A stretch of DNA of 64,000 nt from Albula goreensis (taxonomy: Eukaryota; Chordata; Actinopteri; Albuliformes; Albulidae). Of the stretch, positions 1 to 12,620 are shown piece by piece (position 1 is the first letter of the stretch; every line of letters begins with the position of its first letter). A program made the translations under genes and the position numbers. The DNA is taken from NCBI GenBank assembly GCA_022829145.1, contig CM040742.1:6631538-6695537 (forward strand). Reading direction: 5' to 3'. The notes beneath the pieces are model-generated. The model saw only the letters and a program-made list of their open reading frames with translations, was not told the origin of the DNA and ran no database searches.

Positions 1-525
1 CCCTTGGTGTCAGTCTATCCTGCGTACTGTATTCAAGCTGAGTAACTCACACTTGCTAAAGTAATATATTTGCATGACCTCCTACCAGCATTTAATGAAC
101 TAATGCAAGGACGCCCTGGTTTGCATATTCATTCAAGCTAACCTGCAAAAATACACAATCCATGTATCTTCCATTATGAATGCCTCTTTGCACCTTGCAA
201 GGTGAACAGCTTAGTAATTTTTTTGCACGTGGCAAAATTGTGATTTTATACATGCAGATCTTAAGTACATGAACCCTAAGTGCACGTGATTGAGTTCCAT
301 CTAAAGGCCTATGTACACAACTCTGATCCCAGTCAAAACTTACCCCTGCTCAATCATAACAGCCACAAATTCAGAAAAATTTGTCTTGCTTTTAGCATTG
401 CATTTTAATAGAGTACAACTTAGAGTGTAACTTGCCCAAATTTTCATCTGCCCCTATTTTGAGTACATCCTCAGTTACGATCAATGCAGAAGTTTAGGTG
501 GGAAAGTTAAATACTCGTAACTCAC

Positions 526-3500
526 AATCTCATCATCCAGGTCTCGCGTGATTTGGTTCACCTCCTTGGTGGCCAGCAGGATACGACGCCTCTCCTTGAG
601 GGGTTCGATGAGACGCACGATGCGCGTCTCCACCACCGCTTGCTTTTCAGTCGGATCGTCCCTGATCACTGCCCAGTGGGGGGTGGCGGTCTCCTGCACA
701 TGTAGATCCCTCATCTCCTTGAACCACTCCTCCCTCTTTGACTTGAATGTCTTTACAAAAAGATGAAGCACATTTTTAAGTGGGGATATGTTATAGGGAT
801 GCAAGTAGATTATCATCATCTATTCAGTTATTTTGAACAATTTTCTCACAAAGACAGAAATAGTTGTCTAATGGACTTGTCCATCTGTCTGTTATAGGTG
901 GAAAACCAATAGGTGGTCTTGGTTAAAGACACTTCCAGAGTTCCAAAACACATTCGTGTCAATCTGATAATAAAATCTGGGTCTGAAATGGTGCATATGA
1001 TTTAACACATCCACTATGTCAGCACAAATGCGTTCCATTAGCACTGGCAACTTCATTATATTGCTGAGCACCATACAAATGACCAGCAACCTTCAAAGAA
1101 ATTCCATTAGAACACCAGTAGGAATATACTTCCTAGATAATTACATTCTGCTTGTTAATTCCAGTAAGACATTGAGGTGGTTTCAACAGGTTTTACCCAG
1201 AAGCTGGAACAATTCAGATGGTTTCACTGGTCTGATCTGACTTTAACTGTGTGGACTAACACTTGATAAATTAGTATGGCTGTCCTAAAATATCATACAA
1301 TTCATCAAACATCACAGTGAAACTTATCAAGAAATTAATGTAGAACATAATTCAGGCATGCTATAGAGATGATAAACGTTAATTTTTAAGATAAAGAAAT
1401 CGTTAAATGTTAGTGATTAAATCTTATGTTCACATATTATAGAAGGGGGTAGTAAAAGGTTCCTGTAGTATTCTTGTACCAAATTCTAAACTTGTAAAAT
1501 AACTGAAATACTAATACAGATTTTATGTCTGAATTTACAATAAAGAATACTTGAAAATGATAATAGAATGGTATAACTTTCTGAGTGAAGGATGAAGAAG
1601 TTCCATCAAGAGAAAATTTCAGAACATAAAGCAGGAAGTCGATACAGACTCAAGGATGTCATATTGAGTTTTAATCACTCATTCAAAAAACTGTACAATA
1701 TGAAATCAAAAATAAAGGAACATAAATAGCTTGAATTCCATGTGGCATCTCTGTTTCAGTAATTTAGACTTGTTGAGTGCAATTTGTATCACTTGCATGA
1801 TGTCTTTCACTTCAAGCTTGTGGCTCGTCAGCGGAAACTCTGTAGAGCAAAGAAAAGAGACATCTAGCAAACATCCAAAGCCTCAAGATAATAAAGTCTG
1901 ACATCCATACACATACTGTACTGTTTCAAGATTTGAGTAGAAATACTGTCATGCCTGTGTTTATTAACACTGTGGGATTCCCCTTGAGCTCTTTACTTCC
2001 TGTGCAAAATTCCTGGTTACATTTTAACCAGAGATACTCACAAGTGAAAATCAGACAGTTTTACACTCAGATTTTAAACGTAACTAACAATTTCAAAGCG
2101 CAATGCTAAGAGATGTTAGCATTCTGGCCACCACACTTCCTCCTCTGCCACGCAGGTGTGTCACATCAGTAGTGATTACAGTACTGTCTCTACATTCCAC
2201 TCAACTAATTTTGACTGCAAATTTGTCCACCTGCCCCCATGGACTGACAGGCAGAGTGTGATCGCATGTCCAGACATCTAATTACGAGACTATCGAGGAA
2301 TAGTAAAAAGTGGATTCAAAGATCATAGGAGACGAGAAACATTGGAGAAGCAGGGTAGGGTAAATGCAACATGACAGCATCATACTTAAGCAAACTGCAT
2401 TCTAGCTATCGATGCTATTATTTGCTTCTTACTTTTAGTAGAAATGAGTTCCACACTAGCACAACCTGGACAAGATAAGAGGTTACTCAGGCCTTTTTTT
2501 CCACTGCAGGGCCGAGCGCTTATGAGCATAGAGAGTTGTTCCACAACTGTTCCAATGGCATTTCCACTTGGACATGATTTGGAAAGGAACGCTTTCAAAC
2601 CATGCCCAGAATGGTTCTCTCAGCACAGTTAGGATGCCCATGCTCAGTTCAGCAGAACTGTTCGGGTGGGGTGGCTTAATGTCGTAGATATTCTCTAATT
2701 GGTTTTTCATTTACATCACGTTTGTGACGCCCCATCCAGTCTCTTACATCCTCTTCCTTTGCATATGGTCGGTGAAAAATAACGAAAAATAAAAATGCAT
2801 GAGACGGTGTCATGGTCTTTGGAGGAAACACGTGCACTAACTGACATCTGGTCTGCCACCAAGACTCAAGAGCAGTTGGAAGGAGTAAAGAGACATTAAA
2901 AAGTGTCTCAGTCACTGTAGTTTTTCTAAGGTACTTCCTAGTCATGATTTTAGCAGCACCACAGATGGAAAAAGAAACGGTAACCATTCTTACGAGTCCG
3001 GGCCAGTGTAGATAGGCATGATGCAGGCATGGTAACCATTTTTCCCTACAGTGGAAAAGAGGCTCCAGTTGCTTAAGTGAGAGGGGTTTTGGTGATTACA
3101 CCAAGGCCTCTACTGGTGAGACCGTTTAATTTTCTATCAATATCTCCCATTAAAAACCTGTACATCTCTAACACCTTGAGCTGTGTCATCTTAGTGAAGC
3201 TAATTTTGCCGTAGAACTTGGCCATAATGTCGCAGCCAACATTCCAAAACACTCTCACCCAGAAAACGCCTGAGCCGAAAGCACAACATATCCATGTACC
3301 ATATCCATCACTGCTCCCGTAGGACGCTCCATGCTTGCGTTGTGTATAGATGGCGGGTTCAGACAACCTCATCCGGTGTTCTATGTGGACCTTGGCATGC
3401 TGCCACTAACCATATTTTCTCTCTCCCGCTCTGTTAGATCACACAAAGTCACCTGCTGAGGACAGCCAGACGTTCCTGGCTTGTGTCCTCTCAGTCTGTT

Positions 3501-6500
3501 GCTGATTCTGCTGCTGCTAAGCCCAGATATGACCTATTTCTCCTGTAATTTCTCCTGTAAGGTGTTTTCACAGGATCTGCGCAGCCTCTCCTATCCTGTT
3601 GGCTCATCTCCAAAGAGTCTCCCCATCTTATCATGAAATGGTTTTCTCAACAAATCTACAATAAACATGAACTACATTAACACAAATACACCGTTGCAAA
3701 GAAAATATACTTAGCTATCTTCCATATAGCCAATCCCAACACAACCCAGGAACTCCAGAGACACAAGACATCAGATCAATCCCTCCTCCCATGCAGGAGC
3801 TAGATAATATTCATATTGGTAATTAGTGAACTTACCATGGACACCGGTGATGTAGGTGGGAAGTCTTCTACCAAATGTATATCTCTTCTTTTTCCAGACC
3901 ACAACGTATTGTCCTGTTGGATGTGGATTTTCTTGCCATTTAAAGTTGAATCCTCAATGTAAAATTGAGGCTCTTCATACATGAGGATGAGAAGCTGGAG
4001 CTAGGTACCTACCTACCTATGTACCTCCACACTGTGGTCACCAAGTCGTGCCAATTTTGAGATAAGCTTGTCTCAGGCTTTGTCTCAGTTAGGGCTGTGG
4101 TTATTATGAACTATGGGGTGACTGATATTTTACAGGTTTTAACCCTCAATGGACCATATTTTTAAGTTAAGTAATAGTCTCTACTATCTAACAGACTACT
4201 TTAGTTTTCTCCAACATTCTCCTTACGCACGGACATGAACACAAACAAGAGCTCAAAGCAAAAGCATGGCTTGCTCAGTCAATGCACTTGATCATGTCCC
4301 CGTGGAGGTAAAGAAAGAGAAAAATGCAAGAAATGATTCTAAATGTGTTATTATAAATTATGGTTGTAAGTTGATCTTGGCAGCCCTAGTCTCAATAACC
4401 AGGCATATTTAGGTAACCTTTGAACAAATAAACAAATAACTGTCATCATGAATCCAATTCATAAAAAATGTGACCTTCTGAGCTTCTTGATTCCAGCTAC
4501 ACTGGAGGTAGCATCCTATGTACCCTTTTTCAAGCAGGATATCCCATAAGTCTTTGCAGCCACCTCAGAGAATGTTAACTTCCACGGTGTCACCTCTTGG
4601 ATGAGGCAAAACTGAGAGGAACTTTACAGGTGTAATAAATCAACTTGATGTAGTTATGGATAAAAATGTATATGTTTTAATTATGTAATACATTTGGGAA
4701 ATGAAATGGACTATTTGCAAGTCTGCATTACCTCACTTGTCTACAGAGCTTACGTGTACCTCCAGGGAACTATGAAGTTCACAGATCGGTTGATTCAACT
4801 GATAGGGAAAAATGAGCTTGCCTGAAACAACTATCAAGGTTTGGGCTTAATAGTCAGATAAAGAAATTTTCTTTCAAAGGTATCATGTGTTTTAAAAGCA
4901 TCATTTTTGTTAGCTGTCACATAAGGTTTTAACTGTAGAATACATCCAAAGCTACGGATACTTCTATGTGGCAAATTCTGAAGCTGAAGTGATTCCCAAG
5001 CATACTGCTTTTCTGCAACATTATTATTTCTTTCATGCTCCTTTATGCCTTGTATCTTCTTTCTCTGAAATTCTCTATCTTTTAGCCAGATCCTTCCTCT
5101 ACAGATCTGTTTGTGTAAAAGCAACCAGTAGGCTTTCTTTGTACCGGAACTGGGATGTCCCCTCAGGAGGTTTTGTCTGGGTGTTTTTTCTCAATGCAGA
5201 TATAGGATTAAAGGTTCCAAGACCATTATAATTTTATACTGCAAAACCTCAGTGAATCATAACTCAGAGATGCGAGCACATAATATGGTCAACCAACTGG
5301 GTATGAACCCAAAAGCAGCACTCTAATTATGCCAAATTATGTCAAACTCTGATTTAAACACTTTGCACTAATACATTTGCTTATCAAAACTGGAAGAGAT
5401 ATAATAGTTTTTACAAAACTGAGATATATGAAATCTATGGAAGCTAGATTATCATCCATATATGCTACAACAAGATTTTTAATAGCACTGAAACTCTCTG
5501 CAAGCAACATCAGAATCCAGAGAGCTCCTGTGAAGGAGACTCATCTATTTTATCCTAATCTTCAATGTGGTAATCACAAAAGTTTTCAAGTCTCGTGCAA
5601 GACATGGATAGTGATGTAGCCCACCATTTTTCAGAATGAGGGAGAACAACGTTGAATGGATGCTAATGAAATGTAAGAGTAAATGAGTGGGGAGACCTGT
5701 TGCTTATTGACAGGGCCCAGGTCCTGATGGCCGTCCATCTGGGATAGCGGGCTAATCTGCTTGGAGAGTTGATTGTCTTGATTTGCGTAGTTCTGGCCCA
5801 GGTTCGCCTTGTTCTCGAATAGCTGGTGGGCCTTGGCCTGGGTAGTGCACTCCAGGTCTCTCCAGCACTCTCGGATCTCTTCCAGCTTTCGGTGCACAAC
5901 GGAGCTCAGCTCTGGCTTCTCCTGAATCAACTGCTGACCCTCCTAGAAATCACAAGAAAGAGGACAGGCAGAAATATTACATATCGTGCATGTAGCGCCT
6001 TATTTTAACAATTGTAACACATGGTGTATGCCTCATGCTGCAAGTGTATTTAGGGCTTGTCCACATATATTTATGACAGCTTCACAGCGGGAATTTTGGA
6101 GTGCTTTCGTGGCACGGTTGTAAAGAGGTTGGGATTTATTGTTTAATTGATTGTATCTGTCAGGGGCATAAACACACAAGAGGCCAATCAGAGTGTCATC
6201 TCCCATTCCCTTTAAAAGCCATTGGCATCCATGGGCAACGCATCTCCATTAGTAATCCCACAGACATCTACATTAAGCAATCCCATTGAAAGTAAGGAAA
6301 GGAAAATGCACCAGTTGAAGGTATATTGTTTTTAAATGCATTAGAAATAACTTACACTGGTTCCTTTGCCAAATAACCTAGTAAGTCTTGGTTGTCATGC
6401 ATGTGGTAACAGGGAACCCCACTTTGACTTGTCCTTGGTGTGATGCTGTTATACCCTTATCGATCAATACATTTCCAGAATGTCATAGAATAAATTGATC

Positions 6501-9500
6501 ATAGGCACTGCATACGTTTCTTTTGGGTTGTCGCATATCCAGGTGAGGGGTAGAGAAAGCATCGGGCATGTGTAAACATCGGTGAAGCTGAATTCATTTT
6601 TTGTGTCTCCTGCGGCACATTGACAAATGTACGATGAACAAAAGAAAGCAAAGATAGGAGGTCGCTGAAAAGGGGAGATGGTATTCAGAGCTGCAGTTGG
6701 AAGGCTCAGCTAAGAGCTAACGCTGAGATTTTTGCGGCCTGAACATTCTCTGACTGAATGACCGGACCTACATGAAAGAAGAGATGGGACGTTTGAAAGC
6801 CATATGATGTAGGAAAGTGTACAAAGAAAGTGTAATTTTGTATTTTAATTTCATTTTTATTTTATTTGAACTGCAACAAAAAATGGGTGATTCAGAGTGA
6901 AAATGTGTGTGGTGTGGCTGTTTGTTTGAGTCCTGGCCACGCCATTAATGTCTGTGGCTCAAAGCCCACACTGGTGAGGCTAAAATTGTGTGGACTAGAT
7001 TTGGAAAGATCCCCTTGGCCCAACCTGATGAGATACACAAAATTAACCTGCCCAAGGTTTATGGGTGAATCAGCCATTCCTTTACTTCATTAAATTCATA
7101 CTTCATACAGCCATACTTCATTAAATTCACAGGTTTTTTTAACCGAGAGAAGGAGAGGACCTACCTCGCTATTCAGCTTGTAAAAATGGCTTTGTGTTCA
7201 GCATGCAGCTGCACCAATCAATAGAAAATGCAGATTACATTTTATGTATGCTAAAGTGATAAATGTTCTCCTCTAATATTATGTAATCCTCTCAGTGAGA
7301 ATGTCCATGTACATGCCCACGATGAGTATAAATATCAAGTTATCCTCTCTTTCTGTGTTTATCCTACAAGCTTAATAATGGTCTATTGACCATGGATAGC
7401 CCAGACTTTTCAGTGAATTTTGAAATGGCAACGTTGCCAGATATTGATGGATTTTTACATTTTGTGAGGTTCATGATTAACATCACCGTTTTGCTGATTT
7501 TACATCTGCATCATTTACGTTGTACATCATACCCATTCAAGATAACTTATGGTGCATTTTGTGTCAACTGCTGTAACTAATAAGATTAACTAATAATCAA
7601 AATTTAATATGCTGTTTTAGTTGTATTTATAACATGTTGCATTTAGATTACAGGCCAAATAATACAGTTTAGAATACAGCTAAATAACACATGTAGCTAA
7701 CTCTGAGGCTAAGCTGAGAACTAAAATGGGAAGGTTCAAATTGGTAACATGCTGCAAATTCTGTTTGCAAATGTTACCTATGCAAGATGTCACACAAACT
7801 GTTTACACATATACACACATTGTATATGAATACATGATGTTGTGTAAGTATATCTATTTTTTACCCAGTCTGAAAGACAGCAATCACATAATTTTCAGCT
7901 GGGACTGCAGCTAGTTATACCTTCAGTCAATAAGTCAGATAAGTCAGAGAAGACATAACATGCTAGCCATCTTGTCACAGGTCTCAGCCGTTTGCTAGCT
8001 AGCATTGCTACTTACTTCACTGGGTATTCTGTTGCTAACGTGCCCTAGCTGTTACTTTAGCCACATCTAGATTTGGCCTTATCTATTGTCAGCACCGCAT
8101 GGGCAGGATGGTTCATATCTATTGACACAAGCGCCAGTGTTGTCTATCTACCGGTGACAAAGATAATATCTGTGTGCTGGGATAGTGGAATTAACTCTAT
8201 ATTTTAGGCGGAGCGTGCAGGAGTGGGGAATGATATGTTTTTCAAAACACCCGCTAAACAGACATTTGAAGTAGAATACCATATTGGCTAGTTACTTACA
8301 GGTGTTATAAATCATGTTGAAGTTATCACTAAAAATTATTATGTCTTAATTGTGCCATTGGGGTTATTTGCTTTGCCTAATTTGTATCTGGCTACAGTAA
8401 GCTCAACTGGATAGCTCCATACTGCAGTGGTGGTGGACAGCTACAGGTTACATATCCAAGAAACATATTTTCTGACTGATTAATATTGTTCTACATAGGT
8501 AATTCCCAAAAACAAACCATTTCTCATTGTACTCCTCTCTCCTACCCTCAGTATTGACTAGAGCAGCTTCCTGCTGCAGAGCAGACTGATGGTTCGTTCT
8601 TGGGATCTGGGCATGCTCAAAGCTGCTCCAAACACAGAACAAATTACCCTTCCCTTGCAACCAAAATAGGCGTTAATTGCTACGTTTCCTTAACATGTAT
8701 AATGCACCTTTAAGTATTTTTAGGAAAAACAGCAGCTTCTGCCAGCCATTTAGTTTTGTGTGTCGAACTGGAGACAGGAAGTCCTACACAGTGGTGCACT
8801 GAAGCAGAAGTTTTCTCACTGAATCACAAAGATTGCTGCTCCAATTTGGTGTTCATTTACAGAGTGTACATGCTCATTTTGATGATGATGCTGGGAATTT
8901 ATTCCATTATATGTGGACCGAGCAGGAGAAATGTCAGCTCTTGACAATGCATAGAGTCTTTCCTTCAGCTCTAACTGACAGTAGATAGCGTATCCCCATT
9001 TGCTGAGTAGGTATAGAGGGAAAAGGAGGGGGAAGAATAGAAAGGGACACTTTTCAGAAGGACATAGAAAAGAACATTCATTTAGAAATGCAGAGTCATC
9101 ATTTTTCTCTGGTCTCTAGCTGATCCGAATAGTTTTAGCACAATGTTCTGGGAATATTATATCCTCATGATTGGACGATAGCATTTCATGTCCTGGTAGA
9201 GGGAGGAATTGTATATGCACATATATCTAACAATTATACATTCGGCATCGAAGCATCAAAGTCAAAATACACAGAATTTGTTGAGGGAGCTGCAGGAACA
9301 CATCTCCCTAAACTTCATCAGACATTTTCTTTATTTAATGGATTCAGTATCGATGTATACCAAACTAGCATGTAGGAATTTAGCTTTATGGTTAATTCAC
9401 ATGTTGACAAGCTTGCCACTCTGCACACTGCAGATATGTCACCATTCACATACTGCCTGTGTCACTGTGTCTGAAAGCAGTGGGAAAGGAGATGTAAGGG

Positions 9501-12310
9501 TGTGTTTAACACACTTAAAGGCGCATACACTGTGAGCAGGGGCCTTAACTGCATGACCCACCCAGCTGTCCCCCTACTTGAACTTTATCCCTAATAAGAC
9601 ACACTCCATATGAATGACCCCCCACCAGGGGCAAATACTTGAGTAGTCAAGTATTAGTCAACATTTTAAAAACATTATATATGAAAAATATGTGTATTTT
9701 CAAATGTTTTCCCTATGATATGTCAATGAGTTCAAAGTAATGTTGACAATTTTTTATTGATGATTGATTTGTTTATGAGTTATTGATTGCAATGACTATT
9801 TTAAAACAACAAATGCAAATATACCAGGATGGTCCCCCATTATAGTGTTTTAAGCTATATGTTAGAGAAAAAGAGAGAAACTCTAATTGGTTGGGGAAAG
9901 GATGACAGTATAGCAATGCGGATGGTTATTACAATGAGAATATTGATATTGGTGCATTTTCATTTCAGTAAATTGAAACACTTTTTTTTGATTGATCGGG
10001 ACCAAGTTGGCAATTTAGCAAGGTGTATGATATCATGACCTTTGTGCCATATCAAATTTTGGGGCGGATGTATCACATCATCCTTTTTTAAAACACCCAC
10101 TGAGATCCTGTTCACGCAAACTGTTATAGACAGAACAGTCAAATAACCCACCATCAATGAAACATCAGCAAGAAACAGTTTATTCAGATTTGGTATGTTT
10201 TGCAGAAAGATTGTAGATTCTTGCCTTAATTTATCATCATGCATACTTTGGCCTCTGCCCTCATATATGTCAATTAATAAAACCAAAAACCAACACCACA
10301 GCAACAATGGCAGTCATTAGAGGAGGATCTGTCATTCCATTCAGAAAAATAAGTAAAAGCAAGGAACTTAACTGCAAGTAGTGTTAAATGAGGCAGCAGT
10401 TCAGGTAATTCCCTGATATCTGAAATTCCACCTTGTCACACACATAATATCTGAATTTTGAATCCAATTGCCTGCATCCTGATCTGACATATGATTTCCC
10501 ATGCAGTATCCTCTCTTTCTATCCATTGCACACTATTAGCAGGGAGACAGATGGCTGGAACTGGGACCATATAGGAATCATGGCACTTCCACAAATTGGG
10601 GGTTGGGTAGAATGTTGACATGATGATTCACACAACAACAAGAACGCATCATATGCTATAGCTTATTAACACTTTCCCTGAAAACATATCATCAGCGTGC
10701 TGTGCTACAGGCTGTAAACAAGCACCCATTTTGCAGTGTAATGGAGCTACCACAAAAATGAATATTCAATATGCTGTCATTCAGTTAAAAAAATCTTTCA
10801 TCTTTTAGCCTTTCCATTTAGGATCTTTTTTTACAGAAAAGTAAAAATCAAATGCCAATATGCATTTACACAAAGACATAACATAATACATAAAATGCAT
10901 CTTTCTCGTAATAACTTTATGCCTGTCTTGCAGAGCAGCTGTCATATTTTAATGAACTACCTTATGCCCCTGTTTATGTTTTTGAGGTATTATTGTTAGA
11001 TTTTGTTTATCTGTAAAAACTAATTTACATTTCTTTCATCCACGGATTTTATCACTTGTTTTCTTTTCCTTGAATGGAAGAATACACTGAAGGGGTGAAA
11101 AGGTTATACTCTATCTGATTAAATAGTTCAACCACATAATTTCATATTCCATATTTTTTACCCACAACAAAAACAGTGTAATTGGAAGTGTGAACATTTT
11201 TAATGATTTTTTTTAATCAATGTCTTGGTTACCTATTTTAGAAGCAACATATATAGACAGTATGTGTTTACAGGGTCATATACAAAATAATAATTATTAT
11301 TAACGTAAGTGTAATCACGCTGTGGTAACTGGTACCTTAACACCTTGCGTACATGCTGAAGCAATAAACTGAAAAATATGGAACCATCATTTAACAAGAA
11401 TATCAATTATTCACATAAACACTTCCATAAAAATGTTAAATGAGCCAAACAAATCACTATAGAAAGAGGTCATTGGAAAAATTCATGGAAGGCATTTTTT
11501 GTAAGGAGGCACTATCCTGTTATAGCAGGCCCTCAGTTAGTGACCCTAAGGATTGTCCTCTCACATAAACACAGCACTAAAGCAACTCTGCTGCTCACTC
11601 ACCTTTTCTATTTTCTCCAGCCACACCTTGTTCTGAGCAAGTTCAGCCATGAAGGCCTGGTGCTTAAGCCACTTCCTGTGCAGCTTGTCTGCCTCATTCC
11701 GGGTGGTATCACGAGCCATAAGCATCTTCTCCACAACGCAATCGTCTAGCTAAGGGAGACAAAGGAAGTCACCAGAGGCCATAGATGCACTGCATCTAGC
11801 CCTCAAAGATGTCCACCCTCCCGCCTCTACGCCAGGGGAAGACGAAAACGTAAGGAGATCAGTACCTCAGATTCAGCCGTAGCGACGAACAGCGGGCTTA
11901 AAGATCTGTCGCCAGGCGCCCCTGTATCCTCATCTTCGCCTCTCTCCTTCCCTGCACCTGCAGTCACGGTGCAATGCTGCAAATCAAGGCCAATCCAAAA
12001 GACCCCGGCTCACAGATGCAAAACAAGAGCCACGGAGAGCACCTCGCAAGCACACAAGATCCTTACGTCGTTTTTGTGTTTGTTGTTTTTTTTTATATAT
12101 ATATAGCCCAGTAAATTCCTCAATGCGAAGTGAACCGGTTGGGGTGGGTCGCAATCGCAGATGCCTGTAGTTACCCTGAGCCAGCTGAGGGTTGGTTTTG
12201 ACTCAGATATGGATGCTGTGTGGAGAGGAACAGAAGCATTTATGCATGGGAAATAGAATGACACTCCTGTCCTTCACCTCCGCTGTGCTGCCTGCTTGAG
12301 ATACATCCAT
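526..12310 (-). CDS. sptbn4: Beta-spectrin, beta-IV-like, short Sigma-6-type 5' part (partial)
   Basis: Membrane-skeleton protein that cross-links actin and, in the beta-IV form, clusters channels with ankyrin-G at axon initial segments and nodes. Exons in transcript order are 12310-12278, 11976-11866, 11749-11603, 5942-5697 and 741-526, all phase 0, giving 251 codons; the rest lies left of the window. From exon 3 the product aligns without gaps in exon order to about repeats 10-11 of vertebrate beta-spectrins: EKMLMARD, KWLKHQAFMAELAQNK, EKPELSSVV and RIVRLIEPLKERRRILLA. The last motif and RDLDDEI resemble beta-IV more than beta-I or beta-II, judged from memory. The first 48 residues are not spectrin-like. 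CH domains and repeats 1-9 are absent. Part of the second spectrin exon looks decayed (no Trp after YANQD, about four residues missing before KQQ). The family is certain; beta-IV identity is fairly likely. The start of exon 5 could also be 750. Confidence 0.8.
742..5696 (-). other. Spectrin intron, no gene seen
   Basis: AT-rich intronic sequence between two phase-0 spectrin exons. Several 60-100 codon frames on the minus strand between 2.4 and 3.4 kb match nothing I recognise and lack consistent splice partners. Bases 1-525 are likewise intron leading to exons beyond the left edge. Confidence 0.6.
5943..11602 (-). other. Spectrin intron, no gene seen
   Basis: AT-rich intron between the first and second spectrin-repeat exons. 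Apart from one possible SINE (6880-7085) I see no coding or RNA gene. A short direct repeat (acttcattaaattca twice) sits at about 7085-7132. Confidence 0.6.
6880..7085 (+). repeat. Possible tRNA-derived SINE fragment
   Basis: The segment contains gtttgagtcctggcc, close to a pol III B box, followed by body sequence. It resembles the head of the better supported element near 20.8 kb (gtgttcaagtccttgcc). Ends and target duplications are not clear. Confidence 0.3.
11866..12310 (-). CDS. Two unique N-terminal exons of the short spectrin
   Basis: The minus strand has an ATG at 12310-12308 in a strong Kozak setting (gaccATGG). It opens 11 codons (MDVSQAGSTAE) that end at a GT donor after 12278. A second open exon, 11976-11866 (37 codons, acidic and Gly/Ser rich, ending ATAESE), has a TTTGCAG acceptor and a GTACTG donor. 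Both are phase 0 and join in frame to the spectrin exon at 11749. The second exon has no ATG of its own and is open only back to a stop at 12012-12010, so it needs an upstream start exon. Neither exon resembles a spectrin repeat. In mammals the Sigma-6 form of beta-IV spectrin also starts near repeat 10 from an internal promoter, which fits this position. Exon limits are inferred from splice signals and phase only. Confidence 0.55.
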
Positions 12311-12620
12311 GGTCTTTCAGGATCCGTGTGGTTTCCTTCCATCCCCTTTCACAGACATTTCATTCATTTTTTTTCAGCAATTCTGTGTGTTCTGCTCTAG
12401 TCCTTTTCCCTTTCAGCTCTGCTGTGTTCTTCAGCGAGCACCCAGACCCAGAATTTGTCTGCAACTGCAGTGCCTGAGCAGCGTGAGTGAGCGAGGGAGA
12501 GAGAGAGAGAGAGCGGGAGGGAGAGAGAGAGCATGAGAGCGAGAGAGAGAGAGCAAGAGCGAGAGAGAGAGCATGAGAGCAAGCAATATGGAAAGGGGAG
12601 GGGGAGGAGGAGACCTACGT
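12311..12620 (-). promoter_or_regulatory. Likely promoter and 5' UTR of the short spectrin
   Basis: This is the stretch just upstream of the inferred start codon on the minus strand. It holds a pyrimidine tract (GA repeat on the plus strand) at 12490-12583 and no clear TATA box. The call rests on position next to the strong-Kozak ATG. The transcription start is not visible. Confidence 0.35.
12490..12583. repeat. Interrupted (GA)n microsatellite
   Basis: Purine-only GAGAGA runs are broken by GCGGG and GCATGAGAGC steps, and the GCATGAGAGC step recurs. The tract lies about 180 bp upstream of the inferred spectrin start codon, so it could fall in the 5' UTR or promoter. Confidence 0.9.

Noticed and set aside
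2386..3372. Cluster of minus-strand frames of 70-103 codons in a spectrin intron
   Set aside because: The frames lie in different phases, show no recognisable motif and lack splice sites that would join them. A decayed transposon is possible but not shown.
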